Assembly (NCBI GenBank): GCA_018873245.2
Contig: JAEMBT020000003.1
Span: 3,305,843-3,369,842, forward strand
DNA: 64,000 nucleotides
Reading direction: 5' to 3'
Origin: Archegozetes longisetosus
Lineage: Eukaryota; Arthropoda; Arachnida; Sarcoptiformes; Trhypochthoniidae
Positions 25,501 through 39,564 of the stretch are shown here, piece by piece (positions within the stretch are counted from its first letter, which is position 1; each line of letters opens with the position of its first letter). The translations under genes and the position numbers were made by a program. The notes beneath the pieces were generated by a model. It saw only the letters and a list, made by a program, of their open reading frames with translations. It made no database searches and was not told the DNA's origin.

Positions 25501-28500
25501 GAAAGCTTTATTAAATATTCCGTGAATAAAGCTGTTACAAATAATGTATTGGAAGTAAAGACTCTGGAAGGAAGGACGTGCTACGAAAATATTATACTCA
25601 ACTCAAACGTTGGACGAAGCTTTGCATTTAAGATTTTTTGCTTTTTTATAAAGTTTAGTCTAAGTGTGTTTTAAAACTTATAAATGCTTTGACCCTCAAT
25701 TATTAAGTTGTTAACGTGATCTCATTCTACATATGTTTAATGAATGATATTAGAATCTAAAGTTGATTTTCTTTTGTATAGCTTCTATTTAATAAATTAC
25801 CGGATATCAATAAAAGTTCAGGTTTCATCTCAATTCATTATTATGTCTTTTAAACAACCCATAAAATAGAATCTTGCTGTAACACGCATTTTATTTTATA
25901 TTAAAATAATAAATCGCTAAGCCACCTCACGCCATTTTGACTCATGCTAAATTATTATTTGGATACTAAACTAATTTTTGGAAAAATTTCATGTAGATAT
26001 TTGAACGAAACTGCCTTTCATTATATCCTTATGTTAGAAATTCATGAGCAAAACATAAGGTTGAGTAAATGAGGGCATTCGGCTAAACTGATTTCTGCCA
26101 AATTGACTTCTACCAAATAAAATACTCATAATTTTCTTTAATAGCATTTCATTGTAAGTTGACAACTAAATCTTCAAATTGTATTTGGAAATAAGTAATT
26201 TCTCTCAAGAGATTAATAATTTGATCATTTGCTTTTGATAGCATTTCTTTAGATTATATTATTGTTTATCTCAATTGAGAGAAGCACTTATTCAAAAAAG
26301 ACATAAAAATAAATTAGTTCCAAATGTGAACTAATGAAAAAAAAGTGAAACTAAAAAATTGAAAAATTTAGAAATTAGTTGCGAGTGTAATTTTAGTGAT
26401 TGTATATCTTAAATAAGAGCACTCAAGCATGACATAAATAGAATAAAAGCAATAGTTAGCTTCAAAAAATGATTGAATCTGAAAAGCAATCAAATATTTT
26501 TAATGGTCTAAAATTTTATAACGAGCAAAGTTTCTTATCATTTTCAGAAGCTTTATACCAAATATATTAAATTACATCAGTCCCTATACTCAATAGTAGT
26601 TTGGAAGTAAATCATTGTTGATTACAGCAAATAGTCTGACATATATTTTGGTAACATATCGAACGGATGCACTAAATTCGGTTTCAAAGAAGGAAATGAA
26701 TATAATAATGCGAAAATCACTTTCATTTATATTAGTATATATTCAGATGCTATTCGTTTATCGCTCTATGCTTCATATCTTAACCCTTATTAACATAATG
26801 TTATCGTTGCTATTATCAGTGAGCGTCAAAATAGGAGCCTAAATCCCCTTTTCCAAGTCATTTCTCAGTTGCTTGTAATTTGCCTCCCAAATACAGCAGA
26901 TTCTATTTTCAAATTCATAATTTCAATTTTAGCTTAAATCCTAAATCTTAGCTCATTTGCAGATCAAGCGCCTATCAATTAAATCTTCCATCCAAATTCG
27001 ATTGTAACTCTTATTAAACTAATGCGATCTTCTCAATTAAAATAAGATTATTCTTTAATGTTTACTCTTTTATACTAAATTTTAGATTAAATTTTATATT
27101 CATTTATAGAAAGGTTATAGAATTAAAATTTTTATTAATAGAGGAAGAGATTGTTAGTAATCAAAGAAAAATAAATCGTCCGTTCAGTGCTATAAAGTCC
27201 TATCAAGATAACATTACACATCACACTTTACGGTGTTGATCCAATCATATTTAACCAATCAAAATTTTAAATATCAGCTCTATTTAGTCTAAATATATCT
27301 GAACATCACTTTCAATTGTTCAGCCAGTGATTCGATGAAACAACTTAATCAAGAAATTAATTGGAAAATTGATTCCATTCAAATTGAGTGGATTTTAGCT
27401 TTCAATTAAATAGATTGTATTATTTTCGAGACATTAAGCAATGTGATTGAGTGAGTTCTAAGGGAGAGAGAAATGAGTATAAATTAGTGGTAGAGTCGAT
27501 TTCACGTTTAATCTACTTTTCTCTGGTAACAAAACCAAAATTAATTTCATCATTTCAATAATGATCATTCATCTAATATAAGAAACCGATAGTTAAGTTG
27601 GTCAAGCGCTCATCATATTGTACTCAATTGAAGTCTATGCACACTCTCCCACTCCTAATGATTGTTTGTTCTAAGTTATATATGTTTGTCTGAACGGCCA
27701 CTTTTCTTAATGGTGTGAGTCTCAAATGAGTTTGAGAGCAAAACAATAGTTATAACTATTATAACTAACGTACTTTTCGCCTACCATTTTATAGTCTTAT
27801 TTCTGAGTTAATATATTATTTGCGTTATGAATAGTAACAATAAATAAAGTTGATATTGGTGCGACAGCCAGCTCTAATTCAATTGAAACTGTCAATAAAA
27901 ACTGTGCGCTTTAACACTTTTACGCATACTTATTGTGAAACACTTACAGTGGCATCAATTTCTTAATCAAAAAAGTTTCTCTTTTCCTATTACTAATGCA
28001 CTAAGCGTTTGCTTTTGTGATCCATACTCTTTTTCAAATTGAATATTCAATAATATTTATACGTTTGAAACAATAAGATCTGCTTTAATAAAATTAAACT
28101 AAGGCTATAATTCTAGTCGACTGTTGTTTGGAGAGTAATCTTAAGTTATTGTGTGATTCACTCTTTGCTTAACAATAGGCGTGAGTGCGATATAACGATC
28201 ATATTTAATGACTTGAATGTTAGCGACATTTATTTCGCTACAAATAATCTGCAATATTTGTGCAAAAGTATTTACGCAAGAGTTACTTTTTGCTATTTCT
28301 TTTCTTTAGTCGATCTATAACTTTGGGATTACTTTTATTAAATATTTGCAAGTCATGCATTTCCACATCTAACTGAATATATAAAAAATTGACACTTAAT
28401 AAAATCATAACAATTCGCTTCTTCGATATAATTGCATTTTTGATGGCAGTCTACACTACAATAAATCTTTTTGCTCAATATTGTAACGTACTTTTGCTTT

Positions 28501-30750
28501 TCCAGTCTAGACTCTCATAAATATATAAAATAACTTTTATAAAGCTTTTTGCTTTTGTTTATAATTGTCATAGTTCTGCTCATCAGATATTCATATATTA
28601 ATTAAATTTCTTACAAACCAAATACAAATTTGTTTTCTTTATTTATATAGATCTTGTTTGTTTTTTCTTATCTCTCATTTTTTTATTAAAGTCGTGACAA
28701 AAAAATTAGATTCTCTTTCTTTTTATTGAGCCATAGACTTAATACCGTAAAAGACACTTTCGTGCAGAACATAGATTATAGAATAACCATTTTTCGCAAT
28801 TTTCTGTCCAAATCTATTGATCTAATCTCTCATACGAACTGATAATTTTCCCAAAATTATCTATCATGTCGTTAGAAAATCACTATTTTCTGATTAAGAA
28901 TTAATTGAATGGCTTCTATCATAATTGAAACTAAGCTATAAAACTGTTTATCTCAAAAGATTGAACTAAAACCAAATTTGTTACAAAACTTTGTTTCGTC
29001 GTCAACTCAAATTTAAGCGAATAATGATTGAAAAAGCAATTCTTAGAGTTGGGTTTGGATAAAATTTTGCAAATTCAGTTTGCTTCCCTATGAAAATCTA
29101 TATAAATTGAATTTTCGAAGCGATTTTTCTTTTTATAAAAACATTTATCCAATTGTTGCCGTCTGAGTCACCCTATCATTCATACAGAAACTACTTCAGA
29201 ATATTAATATCAGCCTAAAAGTACAGATAAAACAATTGAAAGAGTAGTACCAATACTTAATATAATTTTTTAAAAATCAATCCGTAATATTGTTTACGTA
29301 ATTGTTTTCTATTCTAACTCATTCAATAGAATCCGAGTAAATAGTATAATATTCTGTTGGAGTATCTCTATTAAGCTGATAGTAATCTCTATTGTTATCG
29401 AAAACATTATATTTTCCTTCATTTTAATTTCTATATCAGGTTTTCTACACAATAATCGTATTATTTGTGAGTTATTGGACACACGATTCACAAATAATAC
29501 TATTATAAGATATATGTATGTAATAAAAATTTTATTACTTCCGGTTATTTATTCTTTATGAATGAAATGAAAACCAGAAGTTTTATAAAAATATTTGTAT
29601 AATTTTAAGTGAATATCCGTGTTGGCGAACAAAGGATTTTAATTATAATAATTTGTATTAATCGTACTTTATTTCATTTTATTGCATCTCTAACTCAAAT
29701 AACTTGTCTCTGAATTATAAATGTTTGTTTTCTATTTTAGTTTTAGGTGTATATGAAAGGTGATTGTTTTATAGTGAAATAGTGGACAAGTCCAGTATAA
29801 ATATGTGAATCACAAAAAATAAAAGCGAATGAATCAGTTCGAGTCCTATTCTGTTGCCAGTCTTTCATAAATAAATGATTGATCCCACACAGAATCCAAT
29901 AAAAATGATATATCGATACGTTCGCTCTTATTTATAACATCGGCTTAATTTCAATACATTTCTTCTTTGACAATTACTTTTGTTAGAGTTTTCGGCTTCA
30001 GTTAAGTTGGAGTTTCCAGAACCTTAATCTTACAGAACTACTGGTGTACATATTTTTGCCAAATATTCACAGCTTATTAATAATTCGAGAGAAAACTCGT
30101 AAAAATTTCAAAACTATAAAATCTGTGCATAGGTACAAAATAGAAACAATGAGTGGTAAAAATTTTCTAAAACATTAATCAATTTTGAGAATTAAAATGA
30201 AGAATTTGAGGAATTTTCAGAGTTGGAATTGCTATGAATACTAAAGATTTAAATTGGAAATAAGAAAAGAGTTTGAATTGAGTAATTGTGCCCTGAAATG
30301 TGTGCCAAAGTGATTAGGCGTTAAGTTTTGCGTGTATTTTATTTGCATATTATGCAAAATAAAATTAATGTACACTTTAGTGAATAGTATAAATCATAAA
30401 TTTAATTTAGCGCAAAGTTTTAATTATTGTTATATCTCTCATTAAACTATTATTCCTTTATATTATTCGTATTATTCGTATCTATTAAAACAGTTTTCGG
30501 CTTAAAATACTTCACAAATCATATTATTTAAGTATCAAAAGTTAAATTATGCAAATGTACCCAAACGTAAAGTATGTCAGAGAATAGTATTAATACTACA
30601 GATAGTCTTATGAAGAAAATGTTCATGTCTGCCAATAAAACGTTAGAAAGGTTTTCGAATTAAAGAGAGGGCGGACAAGTGCAAGCATTAGGATTTAGTC
30701 AGAAAACACATTCGTTTAATGATCAACCATTTCAAAAGACTTATACATAA
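22588..30750. other. AT-rich gene desert
   Basis: Over 8 kb without a supportable gene. Frames such as 22890-23111 (+), 24380-24586 (+) and 26615-26842 (+) are hydrophobic or lysine/asparagine-rich products of AT-rich DNA. A short direct duplication (CTGATTTCTGCCAAAT then TGACTTCTACCAAAT) lies near 26087-26118. Confidence 0.55.
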
Positions 30751-30918
30751 ACTTCATTTGACATTTTCGTTGGAGACCTTGTTAACGGGTTCTTACAGCT
30801 GTTCCAATCAGCCACCAGAGACACATTTAGGGATCCAAATTTAATGGTCGAACTCATTTTATCACCCACTGCTGTGGTCGTAAACTTTATTGCAAGAGAG
30901 CACATCTTTTATTATTAG
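30751..30918 (+). other. coding-like patch open on both strands
   Basis: A stop-bounded plus frame of 55 codons contains DIFVGDLVNGFLQLFQSATR and DPNLMVELILSPTAVVVNF, which looks protein-like and G+C-richer than the flanks. The minus strand is open over the same stretch (GDKMSSTIKFGSLNVSLVAD). I cannot choose a direction. It may be an isolated exon, a transposon remnant or a conserved non-coding element next to a CT tract. Confidence 0.25.
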
Positions 30919-30949
30919 CTTCTCTTCTCTTCAACTTGTCGTTCACTTT

Positions 30950-30951
<2 letters not shown>

Positions 30952-30989
<38 letters not shown>

Positions 30990-31024
30990 ACTCTCTCACC
31001 CTCTCCCTCCTCCCATTTCTCTCC
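30952..31024. repeat. CT microsatellite
   Basis: A pure (TC)n run from 30952 to 30985, followed by an impure pyrimidine tract to about 31024. Confidence 0.95.
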
Positions 31025-34000
31025 TTATTCTTTGATCCCATTAAAAAGCAGACGAATTCATGAACGCTTATAATAAATGACAATTTGTTTTAATCTAAGA
31101 TTATTATCATTAGCTCAGGCTGCGTAAAAAATAGTATTGAATTGTTGAAATGCTTCCCAAATGTGATCAGTAAGCGTTTCGCTGTTTCTCACCCGTTATA
31201 AATTTGAATTAAACTAACCTATAATCTAATTTCATTTCCTTCAACCTTAAGATCTATTGAACTAATCGACTATGAGCTCAGGATTTAATGCTTTCCTACT
31301 ATTAATGCCTGAATAGAAAATCTCGTTAACCATTATCTGTATATGACTCTCACAATGACTTTTATTTGCTCATCTTTCAAACTCATGCCGTGTCTTATTA
31401 CAAGAAGATCATCTAGACATCGGCTAAGAATATAACATATAAGATCATATATTGATAATGAGTTTATAATTAGGATTTGATTAATCATTTCTGTTACACG
31501 TCGTATTTCTCAAGTCAACAAATTGCCAAATTTCTCATCAAATCTTTTCAGAATTAATCAAAGCCTCTTTTATGGCTAAATAGTAATAAACCGACCTAAC
31601 CATCAATTAAATCCAACATAAACACAGAAAATTTCATCCAAAATCAGGCACTCTCTGAGCGATAGTAAAATGATTCATAAATCGGAAAATTGTTTTTGTT
31701 CAATCTAAAGAACTATTTAGTTGGAAAGTTTTGATGGGTCGAATTATTTTTTTTGTATAATGGGGTAATGCATTTGATACGTGATCGAATGTTATTCTGT
31801 TGCGTGTCACCGAATCCAATTGAGTCAACTGTCAGCTCACGTCCATCAGTGCCAAAATAAGAAAGACTTACTACAAAAACAGTAATGCGTGTCCTCGCTA
31901 GAAAGTCTATACCCAATCCTGGATTATATTCTTGACTCTCAATCACAATTTTTCTATACATTAACTGTTGCATTTTTGAGAAGTTCTCTTTTCTCATTCA
32001 CTTTTTGCATCAAATATTCTAAATGCAAAAATCTTCAAAATAACTCATTGTCACGTTCTAATACATCTTCTCATGTATTCAGAATAATTCACTCAGATTT
32101 TTAGACTAAAATTTATGCTTTTCTGATGTGCAGATACTGCGAATGACTCTAGAATAAAAAGCAGTATTTCTCCTATTTTTCTTCATTTCAGTGTCTAGAT
32201 TGCAATTATTGATCTGAACTTATTTACTTGCAAAGCTTTTCAATAGTTGTAAATTCTCAGTCAACAAAAGATTCTTTAAAACAGCAAAATTTTTCATTAA
32301 TATCGGATGAAATACTTGATAATTGAAAAAATGCTTGATGTGTTGACAATGAATTTTGCGTTGAATGTAGGAATTTTCACAATGCGTAATGAATGCTCAT
32401 ATTACTGAACGGCCATAAACTGAAATTAATATTTTGGTTTAGAGAGCATTAAACAGTACAAGACAAAATGTGCCTGCACAAGTTTATGAAAATAAAAAGT
32501 TTATTAAAGCCACACGATCTAATTACTAATGATCTAATTAATAATGAACTGAACATATTATGAAACCTATTTTAATTGTTTGAACATAATAGATGAGCTG
32601 GTTATCAGAAAGACTTCGGACAATTGAACCCTCGAGAATCTGAACCATTACTGAAAAGAAGCTAAAAATCTATTATTTCTCCTTGGTAAGTGCTGATTAA
32701 TATCTAGAGTAGAATTATTTGATTATTTCCTGTGAGATTAGGTTTTTATAGCCTACAAGTTATTCGATATGACAATGAATTGTGTGGAAGTGGCATCGTT
32801 TTGATAAATAATGGGTTTGTTTACGTTGAATATAATGCTGAGGCGTTAGCGTCAAAATTGTACTATTAGTAACAGACCGTTTCACTACTGTCTAAAATAC
32901 TTTTAGAAACACTAATGGATATGATATTTTTTATCTTAGATACAAAAAAGGATATTCCCTTTAGGATAGGGTCTGGGATAATTTATACTCTATTGTTGTG
33001 GTACATATTTTTAACTGATTACTCTAGCCAATTCAACATAATTGTAAATACAGTAATTTAGAAAATGAGTTCAAGATTCCACGCTAATTCGAGCCTGTAT
33101 ATTATCTTGAGCTTATTTTTCTAGCTTTTATAATAATTGTTTTAACAATTACTGTTAAAATACATAAGCATGATTAAACTTAAAATTGAATCTTTTCATT
33201 AATTCGATTAGTCAAGCTAGATCAACGTTAAATGGAAAGAAGGATACACATTGAAAGCTATTAATAATTAAATATACTGGTAAGAATGAAATAACTTGTA
33301 GTATTTACTGCAACTGAACAAAACTCCAAATCAAACTTCAGAGCTGAAAACTACATAACTAGGTCTGTATTGTTGCATCTAACCTAACTCACACACTTGG
33401 GGCTTTTCAAGAGTCCATACATAAGCCGGGTAGAATTTAAAGCTCGTTCCTTACTTAGAGTGAGAATTAAAGACAAACACATTCTGATTTTTTGATAAAA
33501 TTTACAGTGCAGAACTTAAACGTGTTTGTCTCTAACACACATTATTAGTAAAGCAGACACTGACATGAATACTAACCAAGCTACAATAATTGCAAGTCTA
33601 ATTAAGTTGGATCTGCTCGATATACAACAATACATTTCTAGCCTAACTTTAATGCCCTGAGTTGTACACAAGAATTTAACAATTATTTCCAAAATGCAAC
33701 ATAATTTATTCAAAATACATCAATTTTGTGAAATTATAAAGTTTGAGGTACTAATAACAAGCTAAACATGAACTAAATTCACTAATTAAAGTTTATGCAG
33801 CTCATTTATGCTATTAAATCAGTTTTCATGTACTCAAGAAATCAATAATATGGAGAAGAGACTATCTGAAAAACCGTATCTTAAAAGTGATTAAGTTGCA
33901 CAAAAGATTAAGAATAAAAAGAGCTTTAAAATTGGTAGTAAACAAATGCTAGGAATTCCAGAGAAAATAGCACTTTTAGGATATGAGGCAGAAAAGTAGA

Positions 34001-35987
34001 AAAGTTAAGAATTTCATATAAACTTCTTTATAACATCTCAACATTTTTATTGATGAATCCATTGTTGGCGTAGAAGATGATTAAACCACAGGATTTAATG
34101 ATTGCATTGACTTTTGAAGAGCTTTTACTATAATGCGAGTATTAATAAAACTTGAAAAGGTTAGGAAGTCAACAATTTTTGAAGTGTGATTACTTTTCAA
34201 AAAGTTATTTTCCAATTTTTCAGTATTCTTTCTTTCATCAACTCATTTTTCATTCAAAACAGAAGAAAACATCTAAAGTTCATCAGTTTTAGTTCATTCA
34301 AATGCTTGCAAGTTGAGAAATCAAATTATCTTTGGCTCTCAATTTGATGACTACATTTTCGACATGCTTGAATCGAAAACAGAAATTTCAAAATCAGACT
34401 CTTTTGGGATTATTCTCAGATCAGACTCAGACATAGACTCAGGAGTTTGTTGAAAGCAATGCTTAGTTTTGTGTACTTTTGTCAAGCAAAACTATTTCAA
34501 TATAGACTTTCGTTCGCTTTCTCTGTTCGAGTGAATAAAATAGTTTACTATCAAATTATTCATACATTGTTACGCATTTAAAGCCATCCATTAATAATAG
34601 CTCATGTTTGGAAAACATTTGCAAACATTATTTTGGTTTTCAATGACCAGATTCAATTTGAAGATGAATCTAATTTTCGGAGTCTTAAGACATGAGAGAA
34701 TGAAACAATATTCTTGTCTTGTCAGGTCGGTACAATGATTTTGTACATCACGAGCAAACTAGCTAAAGACTTGAAGATTGAACTTAGAATATAATTTTTA
34801 AAAACTAAAACAATCAAATGATAAATTTGGTTCCGCAAAAGCAAAGTCTAGTACAATTCGATAGTATTGATGTTTACAACACTGTCTGAAACTATTAGAA
34901 TACGGTTTATTTGGTTTGTGTATATTTGCAGGCTCACCAAAACTCATTTTCATGCATAAGACTCGCATCGATAATAGAATATTTTTGAATTTCAATATAA
35001 ATTTTGCCAAAGAATTTTGGGAGGAAACATAGATTTGATGTGATTTGAGATGATATCTTCATTTTATAAACTTAAAAATTTCTATTGAGCGGTTTCTTTC
35101 ACAAAGAAAGAAAGTCTAATATGAAAGAAAATGCAAGTCATGTTTCCTCCATATTCCTAGAAATTCTTAAATAAAAAATTTAAAAAACAGCTCAACTGAC
35201 CCGATATGAAATTAAAACTCTTGAACGCGAGTACTGTTAAATGATTCGAAAATAGTATTGAATGGATTATTACTTGGTTGCAATTGTAAAACTACAGTGA
35301 TTAACTGTGGTGTAAGTTAAAGAATTTGGGTGTTTGCAAAATAATCTAACATTTATGACTGCAACAATTTATGCGTGCGAGAGGAATAGAGTGATAGCAA
35401 AGCGTAACTTAATTGTAACGCAGTTCACGTTTTATAATATTATCGACAAAAAGAATAATTTATAAACAAATAGTTTGTATTCAGGGCTTGACTAACTTTG
35501 TTTAACATACTATCGGATCATATTACTTATTTTTATACTGAATAAAATTCAATTAATCCTCCGAATAAATTCAATTGTTTTTATGTGTGCTTCTCAATTA
35601 CAGTGTAAAGAAACAAAGAATAAATCAATTAGTAATCGCAGAGCTTTCCATTTAGATTTGACCAAACAAATGAAAGATCACTTTCTTTTAAGATGAAAGT
35701 CGCTCATTAAGTTGTAAATGAATTAAATACTCAAGAATCTTCTTTCAGCTTTAATAATAGTATGAAAGTTACCTTCAATTTTTAACTTTGTTTCAACCCC
35801 TGAAACATAGATTTTAGAGCAAAACGTCAAACGAAAATGTGTTCAAATGTGTCTAAAGATAGCGAATAGGACCACGTCTGTCAACTCAGTGATGACCGAC
35901 TTGTGAAGCCTGGTTTTTGAAAGACAGAGCCAGTTTTATTTGTTTTGTTGTCATTTCTACCTTTATCCCTTTTCTCTGTTGTACGTT
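31025..35987. other. AT-rich non-genic DNA
   Basis: Apart from the exon candidate near 31872-31930, nothing is supportable. Frames are short and AT-driven. Confidence 0.5.
31872..31930 (-). other. possible orphan exon
   Basis: On the minus strand a protein-like stretch (EYNPGLGIDFLARTRITVFV) ends exactly at a strong donor, GTA|GTAAGT (donor GT at 31871-31870). An upstream AG at 31932-31931 could be the acceptor. The frame also stays open through the donor to about 31713. The pattern around TRITVFV loosely recalls an extracellular strand of Cys-loop receptors, but I could not find neighbouring exons, so the family assignment is only a hint. Confidence 0.2.
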
Positions 35988-36115
35988 GATTAAAACAAAA
36001 ATCTGCGATAAATACTAAAAGCTTCTGTTGTATCTAAGGAGTAATTCATGGCATTGGCTCTTAAGCGTGTCTGCGACAACGCTTTTGATATCCATCGCTG
36101 ATTTTTGTTTTAATC
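35988..36115. repeat. 128-bp long-stem inverted repeat
   Basis: GATTAAAACAAAAATC at 35988-36003 is exactly the reverse complement of GATTTTTGTTTTAATC at 36100-36115. After one mismatch, GCGAT pairs with ATCGC, and partial pairing continues to about 40 bases per arm (a second AAAAGC/GCTTTT block). The whole can fold into one hairpin of about 128 bases. It could be a tiny MITE or a transcribed hairpin RNA. No flanking duplication is evident. Confidence 0.75.
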
Positions 36116-39100
36116 AGTGTAATAGCTAGTGATCAATCAGAACTACTTCGACTCGAAAGACATCCCTTTGCCATGATATTCATTTTCGTGTTTACTTAAC
36201 TGAAATGACAAATACTAGATTCTCTTTGTCTTAATCCAAGTTAAATCATCGATTTGTTTTCGATTTTTCATATTCATGTGAAAATAAGTTGAATGCGCTC
36301 CAGATAACAAAGACAAATCTAAAATCATTCAAACAGGTATTGAACAAATGAGTGATAGTTGTTATACAGACGACGCACTCTATTCTAGAAAGACTCGCTA
36401 AATGGAGAATATTTTTAAAATACTTTCCACATTTGATTAACCAATGATAGAGAGAATATATGAAATGAAATACTTGCAGAAGCGGTCAGCACTCGCTCGT
36501 ATAAATAGTGAAATATGAGATTGTGCTACAAATACTAATCTGTGGTCAATCTTAAAAGTGGCGAATAGTATTAGTATGGGGAAAGATGTGGAAATTTATA
36601 TCTAAAGTATGACATATTTAAGCAATAGTCGACAGCCTCAGGATATGAGAAAGATTTTTCTCCATTAAATTCGATAGAAAAAACATTCGTTCTTGAAATA
36701 AATCTATCAATTGGTTCAAAGGAATAATCCACTATTCAGCTAGCCTTCCGTAAAGAATTTCTTATGAAGCTAGAAAAGTTTAAATGATTAGATCACATCT
36801 GTAGCCATCGGGAGAGTTAGGGGACTACAATTACCCCCAGAGGCTTCCTCAAAATTTAAGTGTAGGTTTGTACTGAACAATTTTTGAAAAAAATTGGGAA
36901 ACCATATGTATTTGATGCACCAATTTATTGCTTATTGTTAAACATCAATAAAGGCTTGATGACTAATTAGCAGATATTTTAATAGAAGTTAGCTCTTATC
37001 ATTCAGGACCTGAACATTTAGTTTTAGCCCCCACACTAATAACCTAGATACAAAAGTGGAAAATAGGGTTTAGTGTTGAAAAATCTTGAAAATTCAATAA
37101 TTTTATAATTTACTAATGAGATAATTAGCGCAATGCATATTTAGCTTATTAGCTTTTCAAGGCATATTTAGCTCATTTTTCGGAATCACGTTTACACTTC
37201 GGCTAAGTTATTGTTTGGCAAAACTATCGCGTGATTCATTATGCTTTTATGCAGTACTTGAAAAGTGCTGTTTTCAGAGCGTCAATCAGAGCTCGTATGT
37301 ATTATTACATTCGGAAATAACAATATCTAAGGAATAATTGCCAAACTCTTTGTCGGTCCGAAAAATGGACTTCGAATTGGTGTGAATCATAAGTTACAAA
37401 CTCGTCAAATAGGGGTTTGTGTAATACGGTAACTAATGTTATGGCAATTGCTCTCATGATATATTAGCCATTGAAGCAAAACTATTAATCAAGAGAGACG
37501 CGAGTCTCGAGCCTATGTTCGGTTCCGGTCTATTTAGTGTAATGGCCATCGGAAATAAGTGACTTACGTTACCAGAACCGACTGCATAAAAAATCACGAT
37601 GGCTGTGTTTTACTTTCATTATACAAGTGGCCATTAGTTCGACAATATATATATATTCAAAAACTATTTAATTGAAAATCAGATCATTGCTCCTTTCTAT
37701 TTAGCTTTTTATCACTCAAAATTATGTTAGCATTCCAAATGTTTAGTACCTCAACTTTTCTATCAAGCTTTCATCAAATCTAAAATCTGTTTAAAAGCTG
37801 ACCCGAAAATAAGAGAAATGAAGACTAAGGTGCACGCGATCGCAGGTGAATACGAAGATGAGTCATAATTGAAGTGTATCCGTATAATTAGATGAAAGAA
37901 TTGAAAAGATAGCTATAGAGATCTTATAATTATATATTTGATGCTGTTCGTACTCCAAGTTAATGGATATAATTATCATTTTATTCACATCTAGAATATT
38001 AATGCAATCAAAACACTCTATTAATGTCTTGTTTTTTGCACAAAAAACAAATCAACTGAGAAAAATGATAGCTCGTCATAATTTTAAAATATTCAACTTG
38101 ATCTCATACATAATTTCAAAATGCCATATATCTTATCTCTAAATTACTTGCCAGTTTGCTTTTAGGTATCCATGCTATCAACTTAACATAATGCCATCAA
38201 ATTGTTTGGTTATTTAAATGCTTATCATTAGTGACTCGTTTAGATGTTCCTAATTGAGTATTGGTTTAGAGATAATTCATTAGATTTGATATTGGCAATA
38301 TACGCCAATGTTAAAAGAATCAAAACATGCTTGTCAACACAAATTCTTCAATGGATTCAAATTATTGAAAAATTCAATAAAAATCATTGCTCATTACTTA
38401 TCGACCATATGATACCAAAACGGATTTGCTAACATTTTTAAAAACATTCAGCTTAAATTCTAATTCGAGCTAAGATACCAGTTTTGCTCTTAATAATTGT
38501 GTTGTAAACTTCTGTAATCAGAAAAAGTTTGTGTAAACTAACTTCAGATCAAGTAATTTAAGAGAAAATTGTTGCGAGAAAAACAGTCCAAATTAAGAAA
38601 GTGACCATTTCTTCAGTTGTGTCAACTTTTAGGATTATAGCTGTCGACCAAAATAATATTTTTTGATACTTTAATCCTTTTGGTTATGACTGCAATATTT
38701 CACAAGAGTTACAACTTTCAGAAGTTTTCTTTCACTAAACTAAAGCGTGTTTTGGGGAAAATTGGCTGATATAGTCTCGGCTTTGCCATTGTCTGAGTTA
38801 ATGAAAACACGTTCTCTCCATTCACTATTGTATTCCTATTGATCACGTTTGAAAAGAGAGAAAAATAATTGTAAGTCTTCCAAACGATACCAATGAATAC
38901 TAGACATTGAACACCATCAATTGTCGATCGCATGCTAGGCATTAGTTTGACTTTAATTCTGCATTACACCCAGAAAACTATTTCAACTTATCTCAGTTAT
39001 AGCAATAGTAGTAATAATTTCTATAATATAAGAGTATTAGCTCTCTCTGCCATTAAGATCAACGGTAGGAGATCGGGACCAGCTTTCATATATTTTTAGT

Positions 39101-39564
39101 TATTAACAATGTTTCGTGTCATAACATGGCGTCATTTGTTCAGCTCGCCAATCCCTCCAGTATAGTAACTCGAGTTCTTATATCATTAATAGGTGTTTCT
39201 GTTAATAACAGATATTTATACCGTTTCTCATTATCAATAACTTATGGCCTATAAGTAGAAGAAAGCTATTTCTGTAATTAAATACTATTTTTTATTCTTG
39301 AGTACCTTTTGTAGGCACTAATCAATAATTTTGCTAACCATATATCTACAGCAATGTTCACAAACTCTGAAAAAGTTAACAATAAATATTTCCAATATTA
39401 CAGGAATAACATCTGCTTAAGATATTTGAATAAAATATAACTAAAGTTTTTTTTTCTTAAGCATAGAATAAATTGTTTTTAGATAAAAGGTACAAAAAAT
39501 CAATTAAACTGAGACTAAAAGCAGAGGAAAGGGATTAAAAGAGTTTAAAAAAATTAGATTAAAG
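36116..39564. other. non-genic DNA downstream of the eIF4E gene
   Basis: No gene. G+C-richer patches lie at about 36795-36850 and 37490-37640. The second contains TAATGGCCA and its complement about 90 bases apart. A TTTATT at 39291-39296, which reads AATAAA on the minus strand, lies 270 bases past the eIF4E stop and may be its poly(A) signal. Confidence 0.5.
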
